A stretch of 53,735 nt of DNA from Bacillus sp. JCM 19034 (GTDB taxonomy: Bacteria; Bacillota; Bacilli; Bacillales; Bacillaceae_D): contig NZ_BAXR01000020.1 in assembly GCF_001310635.1 (NCBI RefSeq), positions 1 to 53,735 of the forward strand. The letters run 5' to 3'. Below the pieces are notes generated by a model. It saw nothing but the letters and a program-made list of their open reading frames with translations. It had not been told where the DNA came from and searched no databases. How positions within the stretch are numbered: position 1 is the stretch's first letter; the number at the start of each line of letters is the position of its first letter. Both the position numbers and the translations under genes were made by a program. Positions 1 to 9,357 of this stretch are shown in pieces.

Positions 1-120
1 CAAACCTGCACCAAAAGAGGAATAGGTGCAGGTTTACGTGAGAAAGCAGCACAAACCTGCATCAAAAGAGGAATAGGTGCAGGTTTGCGGGAGAAAACAG
101 TTCAAATCTGCATCAAAAAG
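1..120. repeat. Tandem 51-bp repeat, each unit a hairpin
   Basis: Two nearly identical 51-base units occupy 1-51 and 52-102, and a third decayed copy starts at 103 and fades after about 18 bases. Each full unit holds an inverted repeat: AAACCTGCACC pairs with GGTGCAGGTTT around a 12-base loop in unit 1, and CAAACCTGCA pairs with TGCAGGTTTG in unit 2. The window opens exactly on a unit boundary, so the array may continue to the left. It lies downstream of the minus-strand NERD gene and could act as an RNA 3' structure, but there is no U-tract on either strand, so it is not a standard terminator. Confidence 0.85.
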
Positions 121-147
121 TTCCTAAAGCGGTGAATAGTTTTCTAT

Positions 148-1056
148 CTATCGTTTTACATAGTGACTAGAGTTGGAATGTCCGATTAGCTCGTAATTTT
201 TGGCTAGATGGTCTTGAATGATTCTTTTTGATTGATGAATTTTACACCATTCCCATATGGAATTTGTTGTGACAGGTCTTTCAGGAAACAACAAACGATA
301 CTCATCGATGCTGCGGGAAATAGCTAATTGATTAGTCTCTGTATAACCACACTGACATATTACTTTTTGAGTTGATAATGTTTTCATAAAAGAAGAGCAT
401 CGGGGGCAAACGACTCCTTTTTTTAATTTCTCGTAAGGATAAGATGGTTTGTGCGTGAACGGAGATTCGGGGATGTGGTGTGCCAAAAAGATATTTGCTA
501 ATTTCCGTTCGTCTGTTTTTAGATTGAGTTGGTTAGAATTTAATTGACTAACAAAACGCTTGCGTTGAGTTGAAAATATGATTGGTAGATTCATTGGGAC
601 ATTATACAATTGGAATTCGGTGTTTGGGAAGATTAGGTAGCCTTTAATAGGCTTTTGAACACGAAGATGTTGAAGTAGCTGTCGTAAGAGTGATTCGTTT
701 CGTTGCAATTGCAAAAGGGGATTTTTCATTTCTGTATGGATGGAAGTATACCAGCGGTTTTCTTTTAAATAAAAGTCACCTGAAAAATGTTTCACTTCGA
801 ACATCAAGAGGCAATCGGATAAAATGAGGAGAGTGTCAATTTGAAAGTGAGTTTGGTTGAATTCAAATAATAAATCTTGTAACACGAGTGAATCAGCTGT
901 TAAAGCTTTCAGCCATTCATCAAATGTTTGTTCGCCATTATAGCCTTTTTCTAAATTTGAATACTGAAGTTCATCCTTCTCTGTTAAGGTTGTTCTCGCT
1001 TTAAAATGTTGTAGTCTGATTAAAGGTAAGGGTTTTGATCGTTGTTTAACTATCAA
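148..1056 (-). CDS. NERD domain protein (nuclease-related)
   Basis: The protein is about 302 residues. A NERD domain, which is related to restriction-endonuclease-like nucleases, lies at roughly residues 35-150, with the acidic and Lys core visible as QIDTLLILSD followed by FEVKHFSGDF (the D...ExK pattern). Near the C-terminus a zinc-ribbon-like segment shows CPRC and CQCG pairs. I chose the TTG start at 1056 because GGAGTGA lies just upstream with good spacing, and the resulting MIVKQR N-terminus resembles Bacillus NERD proteins; a GTG nine bases further upstream is the alternative. NERD proteins are widespread but poorly understood, and DNA processing is only presumed. It is transcribed alone, divergently from the MFS gene. 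Confidence 0.85.
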   Translation of the reverse strand: MIVKQRSKPLPLIRLQHFKARTTLTEKDELQYSNLEKGYNGEQTFDEWLKALTADSLVLQDLLFEFNQTHFQIDTLLILSDCLLMFEVKHFSGDFYLKENRWYTSIHTEMKNPLLQLQRNESLLRQLLQHLRVQKPIKGYLIFPNTEFQLYNVPMNLPIIFSTQRKRFVSQLNSNQLNLKTDERKLANIFLAHHIPESPFTHKPSYPYEKLKKGVVCPRCSSFMKTLSTQKVICQCGYTETNQLAISRSIDEYRLLFPERPVTTNSIWEWCKIHQSKRIIQDHLAKNYELIGHSNSSHYVKR

Positions 1057-1204
1057 GAAATTCACTCCATTCGAATAGGTTACTATTTTTAAGTTTATAG
1101 GATTTATTTTCTTTTGAAAAGAAAGAATATGATTGATACTTGCTGATTCCTAGAAGAAACGTTAGTGTAGACAAGGATGGTTATCGTTTATTGGAGGGGA
1201 CAGC

Positions 1205-2416
1205 ATGAGGAACAATAAGAAGCTTTTAAAGAAATCGATTTTTGTTATTGGTTTAGTGTTTGTCGCGTTAAACCTGCGACCTGCCATTACATCTGTTGGT
1301 CCACTTATCCAAGATATTCGTAACGATTTAGGGATATCTAATGGAGTAGCTGGTCTATTAACGACTGTTCCATTACTAGCCTTTGCTATTTTATCGCTAT
1401 TTGCTCCGAGAATCGGACGGAAATTTGGGAATGAAGCAGCAATTATCTTAGGCTTATTTTTACTAGGTATAGGAATTGTCGTAAGACCGTTTGAGTCTGT
1501 TACGTTATTATTTTTAGGGACCATTTTAATTGGTGTAGGCATTGCAATCGTTAATGTACTACTTCCTGGGATTATTAAAGGCAAGTTTCCAGCGAAAATT
1601 GGTTTAATGACGGGAGTTTATACGTTATCAATGGGGCTGGCAGCAAGCCTTGGTTCGGGTCTTAGTATTCCAATCTCACAGCAAATGCAATTAGGGTGGG
1701 AAAATGCATTACGTTTCTGGGTTTTTTTAGTAATGCTTGCTATTGTAGCTTGGCTCCCCCAATTAAAGAAAGATACTAGCGTTGCCAAAAAAGTAAGGTC
1801 ATTACCGACTAAGTCGAGCCTATGGAAATCAAAGCTTGCTTGGCAAGTGACACTGTTTATGGGAATACAGTCATTTTTATTTTATTGTATGATTTCATGG
1901 TTACCCGAAATTTTAGCTAGTAGGGGAATGGATTTAGCTACAGCTGGTTGGTTAGTTGGATTTATGCAATTCATTGGTTTACCTGCGACGTTTATAGCAC
2001 CAGTTCTTGCAGATCGACTATCTGATCAAAAAAAGATTGTGAAAGCAATAGGATTCCTTTCTGTTATTGGGATCGGTTTGCTGCTACTAGACGTGCAATC
2101 AATTTTACTAGTTGGATTAAGCGTTGTGATGATGGGAACTGCTTTTGGTGCTAGCATTAGTTTGGCATTGACGTTCATTAGCTTACGAACGAGAAATGCA
2201 GAGCAAGCTGCCAATCTATCAGGGATGGCCCAATCAGTCGGTTATTTATTAGCCGCTTGTGGACCGTTTATGATTGGATTTCTCTATGATTGGTATGCAT
2301 CATGGAGCTTTTCTCTCATAGTATTAGTAGGACTAAGTATTGTAATGATGATTGCTGGTGTAGGTGCTGGACAAGCAAAATATGTAGACGATGAAAATAA
2401 ATCACTCATGCCATAA
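1205..2416 (+). CDS. MFS transporter, CynX/NimT (YycB-like) family
   Basis: This 403-residue protein has about 12 hydrophobic segments and is an integral membrane carrier of the major facilitator superfamily. The N-terminal LNLRPAITSVGPL is the hallmark of the CynX/NimT branch, which includes cyanate and 2-nitroimidazole carriers and B. subtilis YycB; the substrate cannot be read from sequence. The ATG at 1205 follows GGAGGGG with ideal spacing. It is monocistronic, with a terminator hairpin that begins inside the last codons. The usual length and an unbroken frame indicate an intact gene. Confidence 0.9.
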   Translation: MRNNKKLLKKSIFVIGLVFVALNLRPAITSVGPLIQDIRNDLGISNGVAGLLTTVPLLAFAILSLFAPRIGRKFGNEAAIILGLFLLGIGIVVRPFESVTLLFLGTILIGVGIAIVNVLLPGIIKGKFPAKIGLMTGVYTLSMGLAASLGSGLSIPISQQMQLGWENALRFWVFLVMLAIVAWLPQLKKDTSVAKKVRSLPTKSSLWKSKLAWQVTLFMGIQSFLFYCMISWLPEILASRGMDLATAGWLVGFMQFIGLPATFIAPVLADRLSDQKKIVKAIGFLSVIGIGLLLLDVQSILLVGLSVVMMGTAFGASISLALTFISLRTRNAEQAANLSGMAQSVGYLLAACGPFMIGFLYDWYASWSFSLIVLVGLSIVMMIAGVGAGQAKYVDDENKSLMP

Positions 2417-2440
2417 TCGTGAGTGGTTTTCGTGTTTTTA
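2400..2440 (+). terminator. Rho-independent terminator of the MFS gene
   Basis: AATCACTCA pairs with TGAGTGGTT (one G-T pair) around an 11-base loop and is followed by a T-rich stretch. The left arm overlaps the end of the coding sequence. Confidence 0.7.
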
Positions 2441-2568
2441 CAGCTTCTCCCTTTTTCTTTTATTAAGTTATCTATAATATTGTAAAATTTTACTGTTTAA
2501 ACGTATAGAAATTTCGTAAGATACATAAGTAAGTATCATTTTAGAAAATGCGGATAGGAGACTGGTAT

Positions 2569-5500
2569 ATGGGAGCATATCGCTATTTAATCCAAAGAAA
2601 AATATTAATTGGGCTTGCTGTTTTATTTATCATCATGGCGGGATGTTATTCAATGGTAAAGCTCGACAAGGAGCTATTTCCAGCAATCACACTTGGTGGG
2701 GCCTTTGTTGATGTGAATGCTGGGGAACTAGCAGCTACTGAAGTAGAAAGGCAAATTATTGAACCAATTGAACGAGAGGTTATGGCAATTGAAGGAGTAG
2801 AGACAGTCGTATCGTCTTCCTCGATAGGTCGAGGCTCAATAGATATCATTTTTGAGCGTGATAGCAAGGATACGCTTTATCAGGACATTCAAGCTGCCAT
2901 ACACGCAGTCACGGCAGATACCCGTTCTATTCAACATATTGAAATAGGTCAATATGGTACGAATCAAGATTATGAATTTTTTATGGATCTTTCTGAAGGT
3001 GAAATGGCCATAATGTCTGAGTTCGCGACCGATGTTCTGAAACCTCGTTTAGAGCAGCTACGTGAAGTGAGAGATGTCGCGTTAATGGGCTTAGAGGAAT
3101 ATGAAGTCGTGATCGAATTTAAGCGCGAACAGTTAGAGAAAAATAATATTCCACTACATACGCTAATTGGATTGATTCAACAAGAAAACAGTGAAGCGAC
3201 ATTAGGTGTATTAACAGGTGAAACAGATGCACCGACAGTACGTTGGGATCAGACGTTTCAAAATATTGAGGAACTTCGAGAATTACCTATACCTTCAGAA
3301 GATGACGAGCTCTCATTAGAGGATCTAGCATCCGTTTCATTAGAAAGAAAAAAGACTAGTACGAATGTTTGGAAAAATGGGACGACTGACTTTATTTTTA
3401 TTCAAATTGGTCGTGTCGATAGTGTCTCACAAATTGATATGGCAAGTGCGATTCGTGATGAATTACAAAGCATTCAAGACGAGGGACTTGTTCAAGGATT
3501 TGAGATAAATGAACTTGTTGCTCAGGCGGATTATGTGCAATCTTCCTTAGATGAAGTTTCAACAAATATTATTATTGGTGCTGCTATTGCGATTGTGATT
3601 TTACTATTATTTTTACGCAATGTACGTGCAACCTTAATTATAGCTGTTTCAATTCCAACATCAGCACTATTAACGTTTCTCTCAATGTGGGTGTTTGGCT
3701 ATAGCTTTAATATTCTAACCTTAATAGGACTCGGTTTAGGAATTGGGATGATGGTGGATGCTTCGATTGTTATACTTGAATCGATTTATCGCAAAATGGA
3801 GCAAGGTCTAGGACGTTTACAAGCAGTTCTGCAAGGGACGAAAGAAGTGGCGACCGCTGTTATTGCTTCGGTGCTTACGACAATCGTCGTCTTTATTCCA
3901 ATTGGCTTAATTGGAGGAGAGATTGGCCAATTTATGATCTTTTTATCAGTGGTTGTTGCGATTGCACTGATTAGCTCGGTGGTCGTTTCGTTTACCGTGA
4001 TTCCGTCAATTGCTGAAACATTTTTAAAACTATCTAAAAAGAAAAAGTTGCAGTCAGAAGGAAAAGGATTAAAAGTCTATTCATCTATTGTCTCCTTTGT
4101 CGTGAAAAGAAAGATTAATAGCTTATTAGTCATATTAGGATTTTGTGCTATGTTTGTTGGTTCCTTCTTTTTTGTCACAAAAATTCCGATGGCAATTATG
4201 CCTGATGTGTTTAATCGATATACGGAAATGGGGGTTGAGATAGAACCTGGACTTACGGTACAGGAAAAAGAAGAATTGTTTACTGAGATTCATCAGTCTA
4301 TGAGTGCGATTACTGATGTTGAATCGAATTATATTATGGATAATGGGACTATTATTTATTTAATGATCAACATGACGAAAGATGATGATATTACAAGAGA
4401 GCAAGCTGATATTAATGAAGAAATCTCAAGTGTCTTAAGAGATCTACAAGAAGAGCAACCGATTCGAAATTCTCTAGATATGTTAGGGGGAGGTGGCGGT
4501 ACACCTGTACATGTTAACTTAACTGGAGAGGATGTAGATGAACTTGTCACATTAAGTGATCAGTTTGCTGCAGAGCTTGAGAAGGTTGATGGAATTGTTG
4601 GTGTGACCCATTCTGCTGAACGAAGCTCGCTTGAAGAAGTCATTGTTTTGAATAATGCCGAAATAGAAGAAGCAGGAATTTCGTCAGCTACCATTCAACA
4701 AATGATCCAAGAGTCGTTTTTAGAGATGCCGATTAGTGAAATGAATCATGAAAGCGAAACGGTTGAAATTGTAGCGCAATGGGAGGAGCCTGTTGATCAA
4801 AAGCACCAGTTACTCGACTTAACGATACCGACACTCGAAGGGGAAAAAAAATTAGGCGATTTCATACAATTTGTCAGCAAACAGTCTCTGAATGAAATAA
4901 GACGAATTGATGGAGAACGTTTCATATCAATCACTGCAAATATGGAAGGTAGAGATTTAGGTTCGGTAAACCGAGATGTCCAGCAAGTCGTTAACGAATT
5001 TTCTCTTCCAAGCGGATATCAGCTATCATTGGCAGGCGATTTAGAAGAGCAGCAGGAATTAATGGAGGAAATGTTACTAGTATTAGGAATGGCGATCTTT
5101 TTAGTTTATGTTGTTATGGCGGTACAGTTTAATAGTTTCATTCATCCATTAATCGTTATGTCTGTTATTCCGATGACGATTGTTGGTGCAATCCTAGGTT
5201 TGCTATTGACACAACAGGAGCTAAACATCTTGTCTGGTGTAGGGGTTATCATGCTTATTGGTATTGTCTTGAACAATGCGATTCTATTAATTGATCGGAC
5301 GAATAAACTCCGTCTCGATGGAATGTCTGTAGAAACGGCAATCGTAGAAGCAGGGAAAAACCGAATTCGACCAATTTTTATGACGACATTGACAACATCA
5401 GGGGGAATGCTCCCACTGGCATTATCGTCTGGAGATGCTGGGCAATATCAAGCTCCGATGGCAATCGTGATTATATCAGGTTTGTTATTTGCAACTTTAA

Positions 5501-5589
5501 TAACTCTTGTGTTAATTCCGGCTGTTTATCGGTTGTTTTCATTCGGTAAATATAGAAGTGTAAAGAAAAAGAAAGAACTTACAGTATAA
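2569..5589 (+). CDS. RND efflux transporter, AcrB/SwrC family
   Basis: This is a proton-driven resistance-nodulation-division exporter of the inner membrane, about 1006 residues long. It shows the two-fold RND layout: one N-terminal helix, a large extracellular loop, a bundle of six helices near residues 330-490, a second helix and loop, and a closing helix bundle near residues 840-1000. The motif GLGLGIGMMVDASIVILES carries the conserved acidic residue of RND helix 4. In Gram-positives the best-known relative is SwrC/YerP (surfactin and lipopeptide export). I prefer the ATG at 2569, which sits 8 bases after AGGAG, over the in-frame ATG at 2548, which lacks a ribosome site. It is monocistronic with a strong terminator. 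The substrate is unknown. Confidence 0.92.
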   Translation: MGAYRYLIQRKILIGLAVLFIIMAGCYSMVKLDKELFPAITLGGAFVDVNAGELAATEVERQIIEPIEREVMAIEGVETVVSSSSIGRGSIDIIFERDSKDTLYQDIQAAIHAVTADTRSIQHIEIGQYGTNQDYEFFMDLSEGEMAIMSEFATDVLKPRLEQLREVRDVALMGLEEYEVVIEFKREQLEKNNIPLHTLIGLIQQENSEATLGVLTGETDAPTVRWDQTFQNIEELRELPIPSEDDELSLEDLASVSLERKKTSTNVWKNGTTDFIFIQIGRVDSVSQIDMASAIRDELQSIQDEGLVQGFEINELVAQADYVQSSLDEVSTNIIIGAAIAIVILLLFLRNVRATLIIAVSIPTSALLTFLSMWVFGYSFNILTLIGLGLGIGMMVDASIVILESIYRKMEQGLGRLQAVLQGTKEVATAVIASVLTTIVVFIPIGLIGGEIGQFMIFLSVVVAIALISSVVVSFTVIPSIAETFLKLSKKKKLQSEGKGLKVYSSIVSFVVKRKINSLLVILGFCAMFVGSFFFVTKIPMAIMPDVFNRYTEMGVEIEPGLTVQEKEELFTEIHQSMSAITDVESNYIMDNGTIIYLMINMTKDDDITREQADINEEISSVLRDLQEEQPIRNSLDMLGGGGGTPVHVNLTGEDVDELVTLSDQFAAELEKVDGIVGVTHSAERSSLEEVIVLNNAEIEEAGISSATIQQMIQESFLEMPISEMNHESETVEIVAQWEEPVDQKHQLLDLTIPTLEGEKKLGDFIQFVSKQSLNEIRRIDGERFISITANMEGRDLGSVNRDVQQVVNEFSLPSGYQLSLAGDLEEQQELMEEMLLVLGMAIFLVYVVMAVQFNSFIHPLIVMSVIPMTIVGAILGLLLTQQELNILSGVGVIMLIGIVLNNAILLIDRTNKLRLDGMSVETAIVEAGKNRIRPIFMTTLTTSGGMLPLALSSGDAGQYQAPMAIVIISGLLFATLITLVLIPAVYRLFSFGKYRSVKKKKELTV

Positions 5590-5594
5590 TATTT

Positions 5595-5627
5595 AAGGTG
5601 CTCTCTTCAGAGGGAGCACCTTTTTTA
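5595..5627 (+). terminator. Rho-independent terminator
   Basis: AAGGTGCTC pairs with GAGCACCTT and is followed directly by a run of T. It ends the RND gene. The rest of the gap to 5757 is very AT-rich and shows nothing else that I can name with confidence. Confidence 0.92.
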
Positions 5628-5757
5628 TATGGTGTTTAATAATATTAATTATATTATTTAAGAAATTTAATTTTTATTGATAAAAATTTTAAAAATTCTT
5701 ATTTACTTTTTTATATAAGTGGATTAAACTGGAATTGTAGAAAGGGGATGATCGAAG

Positions 5758-6126
5758 TTGGCACATCCAATCATTACAGCATGTCCAGTTTGCAGTCAAA
5801 CGATGAAGGTAACGAAATTACATTGTACGAACTGCCATACAACGATCGAGAACCAGTTTGAGTTGTCAAAATTTGCGGCGTTGTCAAAGGAGCAGCTTCA
5901 TTTTGCCGAAGTGTTTATTACGTGTCGTGGAAATATTAAAGAGGTTGAAAAAGAGTTAGGTATTTCTTACCCAACTGTACGTGGCAAACTGACTGACATC
6001 ATTTCTGCTCTTGGCTACGAGTCAGAGAAGAAACCGGCAGCAACGGATAAAAGTAAGGTCATTCAAATGTTAGAAAATGGAGAAATTTCATCTGAGGATG
6101 CCATTAAACTTTTAAAAGAAGAATAG
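5758..6126 (+). CDS. DUF2089 family regulator
   Basis: This 122-residue protein begins with a zinc ribbon (CPVC near residue 9 and CTNC near 27). A helix-turn-helix follows at about residues 45-80 (EVFITCRGNIKEVEKELGIS), and the C-terminal helical tail ENGEISSEDAIKLLKE resembles SHOCT-type short helical motifs. This is the DUF2089 arrangement, taken to be a DNA-binding regulator. The TTG start follows AAAGGGGA with 9-base spacing; the ATG at 5748 is out of frame. It is the first gene of an operon with the next small protein and a DrrA/DrrB-type exporter, so it probably controls that exporter, which is inference. Confidence 0.85.
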   Translation: MAHPIITACPVCSQTMKVTKLHCTNCHTTIENQFELSKFAALSKEQLHFAEVFITCRGNIKEVEKELGISYPTVRGKLTDIISALGYESEKKPAATDKSKVIQMLENGEISSEDAIKLLKEE

Positions 6127-6138
6127 GAGATGAGATTA

Positions 6139-6528
6139 ATGAAGGATGAAATCGCAAAAGTACTGAATATGGTGCAATCGGGGAAAATCGATGCTGAAGA
6201 GGGTGCGGAATTAATAGGGTTGTTAAAAGGAGAAGACAAGGAAACAAACGAAGAAACGACGAGAAAGTCAAATTATTTAAACAAGACTTTAAAAATCCGC
6301 ATCACTTCTGCGGAAAATGAAAATGTTAACGTGAATTTGCCGATTAAGCTTGTTAAAGTTATTCTCGTTGCTGGCCACAGCATTGCCTCAAAAATTCCAC
6401 AATCAGAAAAATATGTGAAGGATATTGATATTAGTCTCATCATCGATGCAATTGAAAATGAATTAGAGGGACAAATTGTCGATGTGCAGTCAGAAGATGG
6501 TGATATGGTTTCGGTCGTTATCGAATAG
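6139..6528 (+). CDS. Small helical protein (SHOCT-like N-terminus)
   Basis: About 129 residues. The N-terminal helix pair EIAKVLNMVQSGKIDAEEG resembles the tail of the preceding DUF2089 protein, so the two share a motif that may mediate contact between them. The remainder alternates beta-like and helical segments (KTLKIRITSAENENVNVNLP, then an acidic C-terminus), similar to the YvlB-type region of small Bacillus proteins. I chose the ATG at 6139 because AGGAGA ends 9 bases upstream; the ATG at 6130 would touch the ribosome site. It lies 12 bases after the DUF2089 gene. Function unknown. Confidence 0.75.
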   Translation: MKDEIAKVLNMVQSGKIDAEEGAELIGLLKGEDKETNEETTRKSNYLNKTLKIRITSAENENVNVNLPIKLVKVILVAGHSIASKIPQSEKYVKDIDISLIIDAIENELEGQIVDVQSEDGDMVSVVIE

Positions 6529-6559
6529 TGAATACATATTGTAAAAGTAGAAAGGACGG

Positions 6560-7540
6560 ATGATAGTGGAGCATTTAGAGTATGCAATTGAGGCTAAAGG
6601 GTTAATAAAGGTGTTTGGAGAAAACCGAGCTGTCAATGGAGTTGATCTTAAAGTAAAGGCTGGTACAGTTTACAGTATTTTAGGGCCTAATGGTGCTGGT
6701 AAGACGACAACAATTCGGATGCTTGCAACGTTATTGAAGCCCGATGGCGGTTCTGCGAAAGTTCTTGGACATGATTTACAATCAGAAGCCAAAGAAGTCC
6801 GCAGCCGTGTAAGTCTTACAGGGCAGTTTGCATCGATTGATGAAGATTTAACGGGCTATGATAACTTACGTATGATTGCACGCCTAATGGGTTTTTCGCG
6901 AAAAGCAGCGAAGGAACGAGCAAATGAATTGTTGCGTGCTTTTGGCCTTGAAGATGCAGGGAAGCGTCAAGTAAAAAAATATTCTGGTGGAATGAGAAGA
7001 AGAATTGATATTGCAGCTAGTATTGTTGTGACACCCGATTTACTATTCCTTGATGAACCGACAACCGGATTAGACCCACGCAGCCGAAATCAAGTATGGG
7101 ACATTGTACGAGTGCTAGTAAGTACAGGTACGACGGTGTTATTGACGACACAATATTTAGATGAAGCTGATCAGCTAGCAGACAGGATTGCTGTGATTGA
7201 TCGTGGAAAAGTGATTGCCGAAGGGACGAGTGGGGAACTGAAAGCTTCGATTGGTTCGGGTATGCTGCATGTCAGGTTGCTAGAAGCTAGCAAACGTCAA
7301 GAGGCTAAGCAAATTTTACAAGGACATTTACAAGCGGAGGTGCAATTATCTTCTGATCCAACTAGTCTTTCAGCTCGTATTCAAGAAAGTGAAAGAGCTG
7401 CACAAGCTTTGGTTGAACTTGCGAAAGCAGGAATTACTGTAACAGACTTTTCGCTAGGACAGCCAAGTTTAGATGAAGTATTTTTAACGTTAACCGGACT
7501 CCCGGCAGAGGATGAAGAAAAAGAGGAGGTCCAGTCATGA
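6560..7540 (+). CDS. ABC transporter ATPase, DrrA type
   Basis: This is the 326-residue cytoplasmic ATPase of an ABC-2 type exporter. The Walker [10 protein letters not shown] lies near residue 43, the signature YSGGMRRR near 142, Walker [13 protein letters not shown] near 162, and the switch-region [14 protein letters not shown] follows. The C-terminal extension with [11 protein letters not shown] is typical of the daunorubicin-resistance (DrrA) subfamily. The ATG at 6560 is very close to AAAGGA; the in-frame GTG at 6566 has better spacing and may be the real start. It overlaps the permease gene by four bases (ATGA), implying translational coupling. The substrate is unknown, probably a hydrophobic compound or antibiotic. 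Confidence 0.9.
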   Translation: MIVEHLEYAIEAKGLIKVFGENRAVNGVDLKVKAGTVYSILGPNGAGKTTTIRMLATLLKPDGGSAKVLGHDLQSEAKEVRSRVSLTGQFASIDEDLTGYDNLRMIARLMGFSRKAAKERANELLRAFGLEDAGKRQVKKYSGGMRRRIDIAASIVVTPDLLFLDEPTTGLDPRSRNQVWDIVRVLVSTGTTVLLTTQYLDEADQLADRIAVIDRGKVIAEGTSGELKASIGSGMLHVRLLEASKRQEAKQILQGHLQAEVQLSSDPTSLSARIQESERAAQALVELAKAGITVTDFSLGQPSLDEVFLTLTGLPAEDEEKEEVQS

Positions 7541-8352
7541 ATTCGAATGTAAATGATAGTTTAAAAACAGCGATTGCCAATGGACAACGACCAAAAAAAG
7601 CACGAGGCTGGACCTCAACGTTTGTTTTTACTTGGCGGGCCATTTTAAAAATTAAGTACGTACCAGAACAGTTATTTGATGTGACTATGTTTCCAATTAT
7701 GTTTACGTTAATGTTTACATATTTATTTGGTGGAGCAATTGCCGGTTCAACAAGTGAATACTTACAATTTTTATTACCAGGCATATTAGTACAGACAGTT
7801 GTTTTCACGTCCGTTTATACTGGAACGGCTTTAAACACTGATATTTCAAAAGGGATCTTTGACCGTTTTCGTTCGTTGCCAATATGGGGGCCATCACCAC
7901 TTGTCGGAGCCCTCTTAGCTGATACTGTTCGATATTCGATTGCATCGGCCATCGTTATTGTTTTAGGTCTAATTTTAGGATTCCGTCCGGATGGTGGACT
8001 GTTAGGTATTCTGTTAGGTATTCTTCTTCTACTTATTTTTGCGTTTAGTCTATCGTGGATCTTTACAGCACTCGGTCTTGTTATGAGAACAACGAATGCC
8101 GTTATGGGTGTCAGTATGTCTGTACTATTTCCACTGACATTTGCTAGTAATGTTTTTGTAGATCCTGAAACGATGCCAGGTTGGCTACAAGCTTTTGTTG
8201 ATGTGAATCCAATTACGCTGCTAGTAACTGCGATTCGCGGACTGATGGATGGGACGGTGACCTTCGGAGAAATTGGGGTTGTTCTGTTATTTTGTTTAGG
8301 ATTAGTTGTGATTTTTTCTCCGTTAACGATGTATTTGTATCGAAAGAAGTAA
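7537..8352 (+). CDS. ABC-2 type permease, DrrB type
   Basis: This 271-residue integral membrane protein has about six hydrophobic segments and the ABC-2 motif region near residues 190-225 ([19 protein letters not shown], then [14 protein letters not shown]), as in daunorubicin DrrB and Nod factor exporters. It should pair with the upstream ATPase as a homodimeric export pore. The ATGA overlap makes the pairing secure. The hydrophilic N-terminus of about 30 residues is cytoplasmic. Confidence 0.9.
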   Translation: MNSNVNDSLKTAIANGQRPKKARGWTSTFVFTWRAILKIKYVPEQLFDVTMFPIMFTLMFTYLFGGAIAGSTSEYLQFLLPGILVQTVVFTSVYTGTALNTDISKGIFDRFRSLPIWGPSPLVGALLADTVRYSIASAIVIVLGLILGFRPDGGLLGILLGILLLLIFAFSLSWIFTALGLVMRTTNAVMGVSMSVLFPLTFASNVFVDPETMPGWLQAFVDVNPITLLVTAIRGLMDGTVTFGEIGVVLLFCLGLVVIFSPLTMYLYRKK

Positions 8353-8406
8353 GAATTGTGAAAGCATGCAACCAAGCTATCATCCAAGGAGAGTAAGGAT
8401 CATTAA

Positions 8407-9186
8407 TTGAATAATGGTACAATTAACAACTTAATAGAATGGAGTGAAGATGTGGAATATGCATTTTGGTTAGTAATCCTCTTTGCATTATTATATGAAC
8501 CAATTGTCGGTTATTTTGATTTTCAAAAATTAAAAATTGAACGTAAAAACAAACGAAAAAAGCTAAAAACCAAATACTATATTAATTCAATAATAGGGCT
8601 ATGGGTTCCTACGATATTTATACTACTATTAGTAATTTTTTCAGACCTAACTTTAGTTGATATAGGTTATCATGGACAACTATTAATACTGAACCATTCG
8701 GTCCAATTGTTACCTATTTTGTGTTTGGTATAGCGAGTTTATTATGTAATCAATATTTTATATTTTCTTATAGGTTATCATTATAGTGATAATATAAGAT
8801 ATAAATTAACAAAGGCGAAAGAAAAAGAATGGGATAAAGTGGAGTTTACAGAAATTTTGCCTATAACTAAAAAAGAGAGGAAATTGTGGACTTACGTCTC
8901 GTTAACAGCGGGTGTAACAGAGGAAATTATATATAGAGGATTTTTAATTTTTGCTTTTGCGTTCATATTTCAAGATTTTTCGATTTGGGTCATAATTTCT
9001 CTAGCTTCATTACTGTTTGGTCTAGCACACACTTATCAAGGAGTAATGGGAGTATTAAGAACAACCATTATCGGAATGATTTTTTCTATCCTTTATCTTA
9101 GTTTAGGGTCAATATTCCCCCTCATTATCTTACATTTCGTAATAGACTATGTTGCTAAATTAGGAGAAAAGGAAATTGTAAAATAA
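8407..9186 (+). CDS. CPBP family intramembrane metalloprotease, frame broken
   Basis: The C-terminal part (from about 8839) shows the CPBP/CAAX-protease signature: the glutamate pair and arginine in TEEIIYRGFL, a histidine in GLAHTYQG and another in LHFVIDY. The N-terminal part starts at a TTG behind AAGGA and encodes two membrane segments. Between them the frame is lost. Adding one T near 8668 gives GLSWTTINTEPFG and a convincing membrane helix up to about 8770, and removing one base near 8786 returns to the frame of the catalytic part. Two compensating single-base errors explain the data better than a true pseudogene. Family members act in CAAX-like processing or bacteriocin self-immunity; the substrate is unknown. 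Confidence 0.75.
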
Positions 9187-9357
9187 AATAGACAACAAAA
9201 CGTTTGAGTTAAACGATTTATATTCATCCAACGGAGCTACTTCCGTAATGAACATACCACTACTTACGCAGAATGCTTGTTTCAAGTTTACTTACCTGTA
9301 ATTATATTTTAGCGGTTTAAATCATGATTGAAAGAAAATGATAATGGGAGATGGAAA

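Noticed and set aside
1..120. CRISPR array
   Set aside because: The units are contiguous 51-base copies with no variable spacers and no cas genes nearby.
1162..1584. Minus-strand frame of 140 codons opposite the MFS gene
   Set aside because: Antisense shadow with Pro/Asn-rich composition and no family likeness.
8407..9186. Two separate genes, a small membrane protein and a short CPBP protease
   Set aside because: The second part lacks its own ribosome site and start, and the middle region encodes a good membrane helix in the third frame, so it is one broken gene.
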